Origin: DATEPR01 sp036491115
Lineage (GTDB): Bacteria; Actinomycetota; Actinomycetes; Mycobacteriales; Pseudonocardiaceae
DNA: 64,000 nt
Assembly: GCA_036491115.1 (NCBI GenBank)
Contig: DASXCQ010000059.1
Location: 33,329 to 97,328 of the forward strand
Direction: 5' to 3'
Shown: piece by piece, positions 24,416 to 33,297 of the stretch
How the letters are laid out: the number at the start of each line of letters is the position of its first letter
How positions within the stretch are numbered: position 1 is the stretch's first letter
The notes under the pieces: generated by a model
Databases searched by the model: none
Seen by the model: the letters and a program-made list of their open reading frames with translations, nothing else
What the model was told of the DNA's origin: nothing
Position numbers and translations under genes: made by a program

Positions 24416-25813
24416 GTGGCGACCGGAACGACGGTGTTCAGCCGGGTGACGGTGGTGGCACCGCGGACGCGGATCGACGTGGCGCTGCCCGCCGACGTGG
24501 CCGTCGCCGACCTGCTGCCGATGCTGCTGGACATGGCCAAGGAGGCCACCCCGGACGGCGGTGCCCGGCACGGCGGCTGGTGTCTGGCCCGGCTCGGTGA
24601 CGCGCCGCTGGACCCCAGTCGAACGCTGGCCTCGCTCGGCGTGGTGGACGGGGACCTGCTGCAGCTGCGCCGCCGCTCGGAGAACCCACCGCCGCCGCTG
24701 TACGACGACGTGGTCGACGCGATCGCCGAGTCGACGCCGAGCAGCTTCCGGCCGTGGACCAAGGAGACGGCCCACCGGATCGGGCACGCGGCGGCCGGGC
24801 TGACGCTGCTGCTGGCCGCGCTGGCCGCGCTGCTGGGCGGTCCGCTGGGTGGCGGGAGCAACGGCATCGCGGCGGCCATCGCCGCCGGTGTGACGGCGAT
24901 CCTCGCGATCACCGTCGGCGCCACCATCACGCACGCCTACGACGCGAAGACCACCGGCGTGGTCGTCGCGGCCACCGGCGGGCTGCCGATGGCCTTCGTG
25001 TGCGGCCTGTACGTCGTGCCGGGATCACCCGGCCGGGCCAACTTCCTGCTGGCCTGCGTGCTGGTGCTGATCGTCGCGGCCGCGTGCATGTTGGTGGTCG
25101 GCGCGGGTGGCACGGTGTTCGTCGCCGCGGCCACGGCCAGCGGGCTGGGTGCCGTGGCGTTCCTGGTGGCCACGCTGGTGGCCGAGTCGACGCCGGGCAT
25201 CGCCGCGGGCGCCGCCGCCGTGGCACTGGCCGCACTGTCCGTCCTGCCCAGGATCACCATCCAACTGGCCAAACTGCCGCTACCCAGCGTGCCCAGGGAC
25301 GCCGAGGACCTGCGTGAGGACTCGGGTTTCCCGGACTTCCGGGTGATCGAGCGGCGCACCGGCCTGGCCCACGAGTACATGACCGGCATGATCATCGGCT
25401 GCGGTGTGACCGCGGCCATCTCGGCCGTGCTGGCCGCCAGCGGCGGCAACATGTGGGGAATCATCGAGGGCGGCGCGGTGGCCGGCGTGCTGCTGCTGCG
25501 CGGCCGGACCTACGCCAACGGTGCCCAGGCCGTCGCACTGCTGCTGACCGGCATGCTCACCGCCGGTGGCCTGCTGATCGGGTGGACCGTGGAGGCCACC
25601 CCGACCAACCGGCTGGTGCTGGTGTTCGGCTCGCTGCTGATCCTCGCGGCCGGCACGCTCGTGATCGGCGTGGTGTTCCCCGACCAGCGGTTCTCACCGG
25701 TGCTGCGGCGTGCCGTCGACGTGTTCGAGGCGATCCTGATCGTGTCGGTGCTGCCGCTGGCGTTGGCCGTGATGAACCTCTACAGCCAGATCCGGTCCGT
25801 CCATATCGGCTGA
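24416..25813 (+). CDS. eccD: Type VII secretion integral membrane protein EccD
   Basis: EccD forms the membrane basin of the ESX complex. The 465-residue protein has a ubiquitin-like N-terminal domain (about 1-90, including VADLLPMLLDMA and DGDLLQLRRR). About eleven transmembrane helices follow from residue 120 to the end. The GTG at 24416 is preceded by GGAAAGGGG at good spacing, which decides it over the in-frame start 21 codons earlier. It starts the plus-strand eccD-mycP-mycP run and is divergent from eccC with about 206 bp between start codons. Confidence 0.93.
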   Translation: MATGTTVFSRVTVVAPRTRIDVALPADVAVADLLPMLLDMAKEATPDGGARHGGWCLARLGDAPLDPSRTLASLGVVDGDLLQLRRRSENPPPPLYDDVVDAIAESTPSSFRPWTKETAHRIGHAAAGLTLLLAALAALLGGPLGGGSNGIAAAIAAGVTAILAITVGATITHAYDAKTTGVVVAATGGLPMAFVCGLYVVPGSPGRANFLLACVLVLIVAAACMLVVGAGGTVFVAAATASGLGAVAFLVATLVAESTPGIAAGAAAVALAALSVLPRITIQLAKLPLPSVPRDAEDLREDSGFPDFRVIERRTGLAHEYMTGMIIGCGVTAAISAVLAASGGNMWGIIEGGAVAGVLLLRGRTYANGAQAVALLLTGMLTAGGLLIGWTVEATPTNRLVLVFGSLLILAAGTLVIGVVFPDQRFSPVLRRAVDVFEAILIVSVLPLALAVMNLYSQIRSVHIG

Positions 25814-25835
25814 CCGTTCGAGGAGACCCCACCGG

Positions 25836-27365
25836 ATGACCCGCACCCCGCACGTCCTGGCCACCAGGGCGACGGCGATCACCTCGGCAGTTCTGCTCGC
25901 CTTCGCCGGCCCGGCCGTCGCCCCGGTGTTCGCGGCGCAGCCGTCCAGCGGCGTGCCGACGCCCGGCCAGCCGGGACCGTCCACCTGGCAGGCACCGCCG
26001 GTCGACATGAGCTACCTGACGCAACTGCCGCCGCCCAACCCGAGGGGCACCCCGGACGACAACACGTTCGGGCAGAAGCAGGGCGACCAGTGCATCACCA
26101 GCGGGGTGGGCCGGACGATCCTCACCGACCGGCCGCCCGCCCAGCAGATGCTGGACATCGACCAGGCCCAGCAGTTCTCCAAGGGCGACGGTGTCACCGT
26201 CGCGGTGATCGACACCGGGGTGAACCCGCACCCGTTCCTGGCCAACGACAACCGGCTGGAAAGCGGCGGCGACTACATCCTGCGGGACGGGACCGCGCTG
26301 ATCGACTGCGACGGCCACGGCACGATCGTGGCCGGGATCATCGCGGCGAACCCGCAGGGCGCGAACACGGCGTTCACCGGGGTGGCACCGGACGCGAAGA
26401 TCCTGGCCATCAAGCACACCAGCACCCACTACACCGCCCAGGACGACGACAACCGGCCGGCCGGCGATCTGGAGACCCTCGCCGAGGCGATTCGCTTCAC
26501 GGCGGACCGGCCAGACGTCAAGGTGATCACGATGTCGGTGGACGAGTGCGTGCCGATCGCGTTCAAGGACCAGGCACTGGACGGCAAGTCGGCACGGGAA
26601 CTGCAGGCCGCCATCCACTACGCGGTGCAGGACAAGAACAAGGTCGTGGTCGCGGCGGCCGGCAACCTCATGTCGGGCAGCGCGGACCAGAACGGCCAGC
26701 AGACGTCGCTGTGCCAGGGCACACCGCAGAACAACAGCCCGGATCCCAACCAGGTCAACCAGTTGCAGATCCCACCGGTGTACTCCGACGACGTGGTCTC
26801 GGTCGCCTCGGTCGATCCGACGACCGGTGCGCCGTCGCAGTTCAGCGTGTGGGGCCCGTGGGTGACGGTCGCGGCGCCCGGCCAGTTCATCACGTCGGTC
26901 GACCCCGGACGGTCGGGTACCGGCCTGTCCAACCAGACCGTCGAGGGCGGGCAGACCATCTCGCTGCAGGGCACCAGTTTTGCCGCGCCCTACGTGGCGG
27001 GCGTGATCGCGCTGGTCCGGTCCCGCTTCCCCAACCTGACCGCGCGCCAGGTGATGTATCGGATCGAGGCGACCGCGCAGCACCCGTCCAGCGTCACCGG
27101 CCGGGACCCGCAGGTCGGCTACGGCATCATCGACCCGGTCGCCGCGCTCACCGCGGCCATCCCCGGCCAGAACGGCGTGCCGGTGAACACCGAGCGGTCG
27201 GTGCCCGCGGTGCTGCCCACGGCCGAGGTGAAGGACTGGACGCCGATGCGGGTCGCGCTGATCGGCACGGTGGTCGGCGTGGCCCTGCTGCTCGTCACCC
27301 TGTTCGTGACGCGCAGCGTGCGGCGCAAGCGGGTGACGGAGGACCCCGCCATCAAGCCGCGTTGA
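25836..27365 (+). CDS. mycP: Type VII secretion-associated serine protease mycosin (first copy)
   Basis: Mycosins are membrane-anchored subtilisin-like proteases that cap and stabilise the ESX complex on its outer face. The 509-residue protein has a signal peptide ending near AFA-A, catalytic Asp in VIDTGVNPHP (about 125), His in DCDGHGTIVAG (about 159) and Ser in QGTSFAAPYVAG (about 379). A C-terminal transmembrane helix is followed by basic residues (RSVRRKR). All three catalytic residues are present. It lies 22 bp after eccD, probably cotranscribed. Confidence 0.94.
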   Translation: MTRTPHVLATRATAITSAVLLAFAGPAVAPVFAAQPSSGVPTPGQPGPSTWQAPPVDMSYLTQLPPPNPRGTPDDNTFGQKQGDQCITSGVGRTILTDRPPAQQMLDIDQAQQFSKGDGVTVAVIDTGVNPHPFLANDNRLESGGDYILRDGTALIDCDGHGTIVAGIIAANPQGANTAFTGVAPDAKILAIKHTSTHYTAQDDDNRPAGDLETLAEAIRFTADRPDVKVITMSVDECVPIAFKDQALDGKSARELQAAIHYAVQDKNKVVVAAAGNLMSGSADQNGQQTSLCQGTPQNNSPDPNQVNQLQIPPVYSDDVVSVASVDPTTGAPSQFSVWGPWVTVAAPGQFITSVDPGRSGTGLSNQTVEGGQTISLQGTSFAAPYVAGVIALVRSRFPNLTARQVMYRIEATAQHPSSVTGRDPQVGYGIIDPVAALTAAIPGQNGVPVNTERSVPAVLPTAEVKDWTPMRVALIGTVVGVALLLVTLFVTRSVRRKRVTEDPAIKPR

Positions 27366-27377
27366 CACGCTGCGCCG

Positions 27378-27383
27378 TATCGT
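27378..27383 (+). promoter_or_regulatory. Putative -10 box of a leaderless second mycosin gene
   Basis: TATCGT lies seven bases before the ATG of the second mycosin gene, in the 25 bp between the two protease genes. No Shine-Dalgarno is visible there. The second copy may therefore be transcribed separately from the first. Confidence 0.45.
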
Positions 27384-27390
27384 CGTCCGC

Positions 27391-28830
27391 ATGGGGCGGG
27401 TAGGCCGGACGGCGCGGCGGTTGGGTGTGGTCGCCGTGGTGTGCGGGGTGTTCGCCGGTCCGGCGTGGGCCGCCGAGCCGAGCACCACCGCCCCGCCGCC
27501 GGCCTGGGAGCCACCGCCGGTCAACACGTCCGCGCTGCCCGGTGATCCGGCGCCCGGACCACCGCCCGGTGTGACGTACACGCAGCAGAACAACTGTGTC
27601 TCGTCCCCGGACACCAACGCGTCCCTGCCCGACCAGCCGGCCGCCCAGACGATGCTGAACATCAAGGGCGCGCAGCGATTCAGCACCGGTGTCGGCGTGC
27701 GGGTCGCGGTGATCGACACCGGGGTCAACCCCAACCCGCTGCTCACCGACCACGGCCGGCTCAAGCCCGGCGGCGACTACCTGACGCCGACCCACAACGG
27801 CACGTTCGACTGCGACGGCCACGGCACCCTCACCGCGGGCATCGTCGCCGCCAACACGTCGCAGCACCCCGAACTCGGCTTCACCGGCGTGGCACCGGCC
27901 GCCACGATCTACGCGATCCGCCAGACCAGCAGCGTGTTCACCGGCAAGACCCCGCAGGGCCAGGACAGTCCCGCCGGGACGCCGGAGAGTCTCGCCGCCG
28001 CGATCGTGCACGCGGCGCATCTGGGCGTCGGCGTGATCACCACGTCGGTGGACACCTGCCTGCCGGCCACGCTGGCCGAGCAGGAGATGCGCTCGCCGGG
28101 CTCGCCGGAACAGATGTTGCAGGCCGCGGTCGCGTACGCGGTGGAGCACAACGTCGTCGTCATCAACGCGGCGGGCAACACCTCGTCCTGCGACCCGGCG
28201 GGGCAGAACAACCATCCCGATCCCGACGACGTGGTGAACATCGAGTTCCCCGCGGTGTTCACCGACGACCTGCTGTCGGTGGCGTCGGTCAGCCCGGCGA
28301 CCGGTTCCGTGTCGACGTTCTCCGAGTGGGGCCCGTGGGTGAACATCGCGGCGCCGGGCGAGGGCATCGTGTCGGTCAACCCGGCGGTGGGCGGCACCGG
28401 CCTGACCCAGTTCTTCACCGAACCGGGTGCCACCAGCGCGGGGACGATCCAGGGCACCAGCTTCGCCGCGCCCTATGTGGCCGGGGTGGTGGCGCTGGTC
28501 AGGGCTCGGTTCCCGACGCTCACCGCGCGCCAGGTGATCACCAGGGTGGAGGCCACCGCGCAGCACCCGACCGGTCCCGGCGGCCGCAACGACCAGCTCG
28601 GCTACGGCATCATCGACCCGGTCGCCGCGCTCACCGAGTCGATTCCCGGGCAGAACGGCGTGCCGTCGGTGCGCGACTCCACCGTGCCGGCGCAACTGCC
28701 GACCGCGCCGGCGAAGGACTGGACCCCGACCAGGGTGGCGTTGGCCGGCACCGGGGTGGGTGCGGCACTGCTGCTGATCACGTACTTCGTGGTGCGCTCG
28801 GCCCGGCGGCGCAAGGACGATCCCGCGTAG
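27391..28830 (+). CDS. mycP: Type VII secretion-associated serine protease mycosin (second copy)
   Basis: This 479-residue tandem paralogue of the preceding gene has a signal peptide ending near AWA-A and an intact triad: Asp in VIDTGVNPNP (about 108), His in DCDGHGTLTAG (about 144) and Ser in QGTSFAAPYVAG (about 355). A C-terminal transmembrane helix ends in RSARRRK. The two copies differ in the loop after the histidine and in the Gln/Asn-rich insert, so specificity may differ. Its stop abuts the convergent small gene with no gap. Confidence 0.93.
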   Translation: MGRVGRTARRLGVVAVVCGVFAGPAWAAEPSTTAPPPAWEPPPVNTSALPGDPAPGPPPGVTYTQQNNCVSSPDTNASLPDQPAAQTMLNIKGAQRFSTGVGVRVAVIDTGVNPNPLLTDHGRLKPGGDYLTPTHNGTFDCDGHGTLTAGIVAANTSQHPELGFTGVAPAATIYAIRQTSSVFTGKTPQGQDSPAGTPESLAAAIVHAAHLGVGVITTSVDTCLPATLAEQEMRSPGSPEQMLQAAVAYAVEHNVVVINAAGNTSSCDPAGQNNHPDPDDVVNIEFPAVFTDDLLSVASVSPATGSVSTFSEWGPWVNIAAPGEGIVSVNPAVGGTGLTQFFTEPGATSAGTIQGTSFAAPYVAGVVALVRARFPTLTARQVITRVEATAQHPTGPGGRNDQLGYGIIDPVAALTESIPGQNGVPSVRDSTVPAQLPTAPAKDWTPTRVALAGTGVGAALLLITYFVVRSARRRKDDPA

Positions 28831-29196
28831 TCAGGAGTGTCCTTCGTGGACATTCGAGCAGACGGGGGCGAACGACCGCAGGATCTCGGTGACCGCGTCC
28901 CCCGGGTGGTCGGCGGGCAGGCGGGTGGCCAGGTGATCGACGCCGTCGGCCGTGCTGTCCAGGGCGCCGGCCAGTGCGGCCATCAGGTCTGACAGCTCAC
29001 CGCCGACCAGCCCGATCCGCCACACGGCCAGCACGCACGCCGTGGCGTCCGCACCGCTGTCGGTGACGTCCAGGCCGGCCAGGGGCGCGGCCAGACGCAG
29101 TACGACATCGGCCACCGCCCCGGCAGCGATCCGCCAGCGTTCGGCTTCGTCGCGCAGGTCGCCGGATCGGACGTCCGCCGGCGACAGGGGGGACAC
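28831..29196 (-). CDS. Small helical protein of the ESX locus, unknown function
   Basis: This 121-residue, alanine- and leucine-rich protein starts at GTG, four bases after the upstream small gene and in the same transcript as eccB. It is predicted all-helical, with a hydrophobic centre (LAVWRIGLVGGELSDLMAAL) but no clear signal or membrane anchor. I recognise no family with confidence. The position among secretion genes suggests a secreted helical-bundle protein or a chaperone. Its only cysteines are in TACVL and PVCSN. Confidence 0.6.
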   Translation of the reverse strand: MSPLSPADVRSGDLRDEAERWRIAAGAVADVVLRLAAPLAGLDVTDSGADATACVLAVWRIGLVGGELSDLMAALAGALDSTADGVDHLATRLPADHPGDAVTEILRSFAPVCSNVHEGHS

Positions 29197-29200
29197 GGCG

Positions 29201-29455
29201 TCAGTCCCGGTGCTCGAGGCTCGCGGCCAGCGCGTGCAGGGCGTCCACCATGCCGGCCAGGCGCTGCCGCAGCGTGCCGGCCGCGTCGGCGTACACGGTG
29301 GGCAGGACCGCCTGCCGGCCGGGGGCGCCGAACGACGACGCGGTCACCGAGGTGCCCGCCACCATGGCCAGCACAGCGGTGAGATCGTCCGCCGCCAGGT
29401 CGACGGTGGTCGCGTAGCCGGTGAGCCAACCAGGGTCGACAGTGATTCTGGACAC
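29201..29455 (-). CDS. Small EspC-like/helical-hairpin protein of the ESX locus
   Basis: This 84-residue protein (start GTG, beginning SRITVDPGWL) has two helices around an ASSFGAPGRQ turn. Size and pattern resemble the excreted EspC-like or WXG-type proteins often coded beside eccB, although the WXG motif is absent. It lies 6 bp after eccB and 4 bp before the next small gene, so all three are cotranscribed. It may pair with that neighbour. Confidence 0.6.
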   Translation of the reverse strand: MSRITVDPGWLTGYATTVDLAADDLTAVLAMVAGTSVTASSFGAPGRQAVLPTVYADAAGTLRQRLAGMVDALHALAASLEHRD

Positions 29456-29461
29456 AGCCCG

Positions 29462-31105
29462 TCAGCCGCCGCCCTGCGCCTGCTGCTGTTGCGGCGGGGG
29501 CGGCAGGAACCGGCCGACGTTGGGCACCGGCATGCCGTCCACGGCGTGCTGCACGGCCTGCATGCTCAGCGGCGACCCGCCGGGCGGCAGCAGGCTCAGG
29601 ATCGCCTGCGGCGCCGGTGGCAGACCGCCGGTGGCCGTGGCGTTGGCGATACCCAGCACCTGTGCGCTCCGCGTGTCCGGGACGCTGAACGCCACGCCGC
29701 GCGGGTCGACCACGTAGATCGGACCGCTGGTGAACTCACCCGCGCCGGTGGCCGCCCGCACCGCGACACCGCCCAGCTTCGGGTTCATGAAGAACTCGTT
29801 GATCCGGCCGGTGGGGGTACCCGAGCCGACCGGCACCATCGCCATGTGGCCGGTGGGGTTCTTCGCGTCCGGCGGCACTTCCAGGTTGAAGTCGGTGGTC
29901 ACCCTGGTCTTCGCCAACGGCTGCCGCGGGTTGCTGAAGTCGGCCTGCCAACCGAGGCACATCACCGGCCGGAAGTTCGCACTGATGATCCTCGGCAGCG
30001 GGCCAGGGAACTCGCTCACGTCGACCTTCAGGCTGTTGGTGAAGTACTGCAGGCTGTTGGTGTCCTGCGGTGGCACCGGCGGGATCGTGCGCAACCCGTT
30101 GGAGTTCTCGTACATCGCGATCTGTGCGGTGGTCTCGCTGACCTGCTGAGCGCCGCCGGGGACCACGATGTAGAACCGCTGTCCACCGTCGGCCTGGTTG
30201 ACCGCGAAGCTCTGGCCCACCTGCAGTTGCTGGCCGGCCAGCGATGCCGGCACCTGGCCATGACCGAGACCCGCTGTCGGGTCGGTGATCTCCGCGACGG
30301 ACGGGATGGCGTTGAGCACCGCCGGGCTCACCACCCGATAGGTCGACGGGTTGACGTTGAGCGCGCTCAACACGGGCGAACTGGTGTCCAACTGGGCGCG
30401 GACCGCACTGTCATCGGGGTGGTTGATGTCGCTGGCGAGGCCATACACCAGCCACAGCGTCTTGCCGCCGTCGCCGGACACCAGCAGGGCGTCGCCCGGT
30501 TTCAGGTTCGTCCCGATGTTGCGCAGGCCGACCAGGACCGTGGTGGTCGGCGCGTTGTGGCCGGTCGGGTTCTTGGCGTTGGGGTCGTTCGGGATCTGGT
30601 CGCACACCGCCCACGAGGTGGCCGGCTGGTTCGGCTTGGGCAGAGCGGTGGGACCGTCCGGGATGCCGGTCATCTGGCCGACGGAGTAGTCGCCCAGCTC
30701 GTCGTCGTCGACCGTGGTCACCGGGGCCGGCTGGCCGGGCTGCGACGCGTCGCCGCCCTGGCCGCTCTGCTGCTGCCCCGCCGCCAGCAGCAGCCGGCCG
30801 GACACGACGTTGAAGACCGGGATCAGCTCGTGGCGGCCCTGGTCGATCACGTACACCGAACCGGAGGGCTGGGCGATGATGATGCCTTCGCTGGGCACCG
30901 TGGGCGCCGGCTTCAGCACTCCGAACAGCAGGAAGCCCACCAGGCCGACGACGCCGAGAACGGCACCGACGATGGTCGCCCGTTTGTGCGATCTCATCGG
31001 GTCGTGCAGCATCACCGGGTCCTTGCGGACCAGGGCGGACTCCATCCGGCGCAGCACGAAGCGATACGCCTGGACCTGTGACTTGGTCGTCGGTGTTGAC
31101 GGCAT
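29462..31105 (-). CDS. eccB: Type VII secretion protein EccB
   Basis: EccB spans the inner membrane once and contributes the outer-side part of the ESX complex. The 547-residue protein begins MPSTPTTKSQVQAYRFVLRR, has a single transmembrane helix (about 43-63) after a basic stretch, then a large outside domain with repeated strands such as GSVYVIDQGRHELIPVFN. The ATG at 31105 follows AGGACGAGA and gives the standard EccB N-terminus. It is divergent from eccE with a 129 bp intergenic region, so both may share regulation. Confidence 0.94.
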   Translation of the reverse strand: MPSTPTTKSQVQAYRFVLRRMESALVRKDPVMLHDPMRSHKRATIVGAVLGVVGLVGFLLFGVLKPAPTVPSEGIIIAQPSGSVYVIDQGRHELIPVFNVVSGRLLLAAGQQQSGQGGDASQPGQPAPVTTVDDDELGDYSVGQMTGIPDGPTALPKPNQPATSWAVCDQIPNDPNAKNPTGHNAPTTTVLVGLRNIGTNLKPGDALLVSGDGGKTLWLVYGLASDINHPDDSAVRAQLDTSSPVLSALNVNPSTYRVVSPAVLNAIPSVAEITDPTAGLGHGQVPASLAGQQLQVGQSFAVNQADGGQRFYIVVPGGAQQVSETTAQIAMYENSNGLRTIPPVPPQDTNSLQYFTNSLKVDVSEFPGPLPRIISANFRPVMCLGWQADFSNPRQPLAKTRVTTDFNLEVPPDAKNPTGHMAMVPVGSGTPTGRINEFFMNPKLGGVAVRAATGAGEFTSGPIYVVDPRGVAFSVPDTRSAQVLGIANATATGGLPPAPQAILSLLPPGGSPLSMQAVQHAVDGMPVPNVGRFLPPPPQQQQAQGGG

Positions 31106-31234
31106 TCTCGTCCTGCAGCTCTCCCGGTCGCGGTACCGTTCGGCAGAATAGTCCGCCCACGTCCGACGCGCGGCGGCTTCGGCAAGACGGCCGGTTCGAC
31201 AGGCCGGCGACGGTGCGAGGGGAAGACCGAGCGG

Positions 31235-32572
31235 ATGTCCGTAACCACTCCACGACCGGGACCACCCGCGCCTGGGATGGCGGCCGGACCAGGCCCGACG
31301 CAGGCGGCCGCGCAGACCGCGGCGGCCATGCGGGCCGCGATCACCGCGCGGCGCCGCACCATCGGCGCCAGTCTGGGTGCCCTGCCGGTGGCGAACCTCG
31401 TCGTGATCGAGGTGGGGCTCGCGGTCGGCCTGATCGTGCTCGCCGTCGGCCGCACGATGATGATGGTCTACGCCGGGGGCCTCATCCTGGTCATCGCGCT
31501 GATCATCGCGTTGCTGCGGTGGAGCGGCCGATGGTTCACCCAATGGGTGCAGCTGACCCTGCGTTACATGTTCAGGTCACATACCCGGACGGTGGAACCG
31601 GTGCCCACGGCCGACGAGACCGCCACCCCGGACGCGCAGGCCGTGCTCGGCCCGGAGGACGCCAGGGTGAACCTGCTCCGGCTCGTCGTGCCCGATCTGG
31701 TGGTGGCGCAGGGCATGGACCACGAGCGGCGGCAGGTCGGCATCGCCTGGCACGACGGCTCGTGGACGGCTGTGCTGTTGGTCGAACCGACGCCAGGACT
31801 GATCGCCCAGGTGGGCGCCACCCCGAACCTGCCGCTCGGCGCGCTGGCGCCGTGCCTGGAGGACCGCGGTGTGGTCCTGGATGCCATCCAGGTGATCTGG
31901 CACTGCTACCCGGGTAGCGCGGCGCTGCCGGTGACGTCGCCCGCGCTGGCGTCCTACCTGGAGGTGCTCGGCCCGCTGCCGGCCGCGGCCCGGCGGACCA
32001 CCTGGATCGCCGTTCGACTGGATCCGCGTCGCTGCCCGGCCGCGATCAGCGAGCGCGGCGGCGGTGTGGTCGGTGCCCACCGTGCCCTGATCGGTGCTCT
32101 GTCCCGGGTGCGCAGCGCGCTGGAGGCCCGAGGCGTGCCGACCCGGCCGCTGGATCCGGACGAGCTGCTGCGCTCCGGTGTGTCCGCGGCGGAACTGGTG
32201 GGCGCGTCGCGGGCGAACATCCGGGTGGCCATGAACGAGCGCTGGACCGGCGTGACCACGGCCGGCATCGGCCACGCCAGCTACGCCATCACCCATTGGC
32301 CGCGCGGCAAGAACATGACGAGCATCAACGGCCTGACCGGCATCCGCGCGCTGTCCTCGACGGTCGCGATGTCGATCTCGCCCAGCGGTGAGGACGGCCA
32401 GGTCGGGCTGCGCGGGCTGGTGCGGGTGAGTGCCCGGACGCCCGGTGAGTTGCAGGACGCCCACCAACGCCTGCACGGCATGGCCAACAGGCTCAACGTG
32501 TCGCTCACACCGTTGCGTGGCCTGCAGGTGGCCGGGTTGGCGGCGACGCTGCCGCTGGGAGGTGCGGCCTGA
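31235..32572 (+). CDS. eccE: Type VII secretion protein EccE
   Basis: EccE is the peripheral subunit of the ESX membrane complex. The 445-residue protein has a Pro/Ala-rich N-terminus, two close transmembrane helices (about 47-92) and a cytosolic domain with the EccE-type segment VGIAWHDGSWTAVLLVEP. The ATG follows GGGGAAG. It overlaps the next gene by one base (TGATG). Presence of EccE is notable because the M. tuberculosis ESX-4 locus lacks it. Confidence 0.85.
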   Translation: MSVTTPRPGPPAPGMAAGPGPTQAAAQTAAAMRAAITARRRTIGASLGALPVANLVVIEVGLAVGLIVLAVGRTMMMVYAGGLILVIALIIALLRWSGRWFTQWVQLTLRYMFRSHTRTVEPVPTADETATPDAQAVLGPEDARVNLLRLVVPDLVVAQGMDHERRQVGIAWHDGSWTAVLLVEPTPGLIAQVGATPNLPLGALAPCLEDRGVVLDAIQVIWHCYPGSAALPVTSPALASYLEVLGPLPAAARRTTWIAVRLDPRRCPAAISERGGGVVGAHRALIGALSRVRSALEARGVPTRPLDPDELLRSGVSAAELVGASRANIRVAMNERWTGVTTAGIGHASYAITHWPRGKNMTSINGLTGIRALSSTVAMSISPSGEDGQVGLRGLVRVSARTPGELQDAHQRLHGMANRLNVSLTPLRGLQVAGLAATLPLGGAA

Positions 32573-33297
32573 TGGCCAGGGGACGGCAGTTGGACCTGAG
32601 CACCCAGGCCGGTGTGGCGCCGGAGTTCCTGGTGTCGCCCGCGATGCTGGACGCGGTGAGCCCGGCCGGTGACCGAGGCGGCATGGTGCTGGGCTCCGGC
32701 ATGAACAACGAGCCGCTCGCCGTGTCGGTCCTGCGGCCGACGCCCACCAGGATCGTGTGTGTGGGCGGGCTGTATCTGGCCCGGCAGCTGGCATTGCGCG
32801 CGATGGCGACCGGTGCCTGGGTGGTGGTGGCCACCGCGCGGCCCGCCGCCTGGCAGGTGTTGGCGAAGGCCGCCGGTGAGGGCCCGGACGGGCGGCCGGT
32901 GCCGCTGGTGCAGATCCGCCGGTTGAACCCGGTCGAGCTGCCCAGGGCCACTGAGGACGGTCCGCTGCTGGTGATGCACGACGGTGGTTCGACGCCCCAG
33001 GAGCTGTTCCCGCCCCGATCGGCGTGGCAGACCACGGTGTACGTGCTGCCCTATCTGCACCCGCAGGCCACCGGGCTGGCCAACTCGGCGGATCTGGTGC
33101 TGCTGCAACGGCAACCCCTGGGGCAGGCGCAGCTCGCCGGCCGCATCTGGCGCCTGCCGCCGCCGCTGGTGCAGCAGTTGGTGAACCTGAAGGAGGACCA
33201 GGTGGTGGCCCTGGGCCGCAACCTGTGGCGGCCGGTGCGGTTGCTCACCACGCCGAAGGAGAAGCAGATTCTCGGCCCGGTCCGCCGCGGCGACTAG
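32572..33297 (+). CDS. Unknown protein coupled to eccE
   Basis: This 241-residue cytosolic-looking protein begins MARGRQLDLSTQAGVAPEF. I recognise no named family. A central part (about 60-180) reads like alternating strands and helices (RIVCVGGLYLARQLALRA, WVVVATARPAAWQVL, GPLLVMHDGG), perhaps a degenerate nucleotide-binding fold without a Walker motif. Translational coupling to eccE (one-base overlap) argues for a role in the secretion system. Its stop overlaps the convergent 2H-like gene by four bases. Confidence 0.65.
   Translation: MARGRQLDLSTQAGVAPEFLVSPAMLDAVSPAGDRGGMVLGSGMNNEPLAVSVLRPTPTRIVCVGGLYLARQLALRAMATGAWVVVATARPAAWQVLAKAAGEGPDGRPVPLVQIRRLNPVELPRATEDGPLLVMHDGGSTPQELFPPRSAWQTTVYVLPYLHPQATGLANSADLVLLQRQPLGQAQLAGRIWRLPPPLVQQLVNLKEDQVVALGRNLWRPVRLLTTPKEKQILGPVRRGD

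Noticed and set aside
25557..27764. Long minus-strand open frame opposite eccD and the mycosins
   Set aside because: The plus strand carries signal peptides and full catalytic triads; the opposite frame is a compositional shadow.
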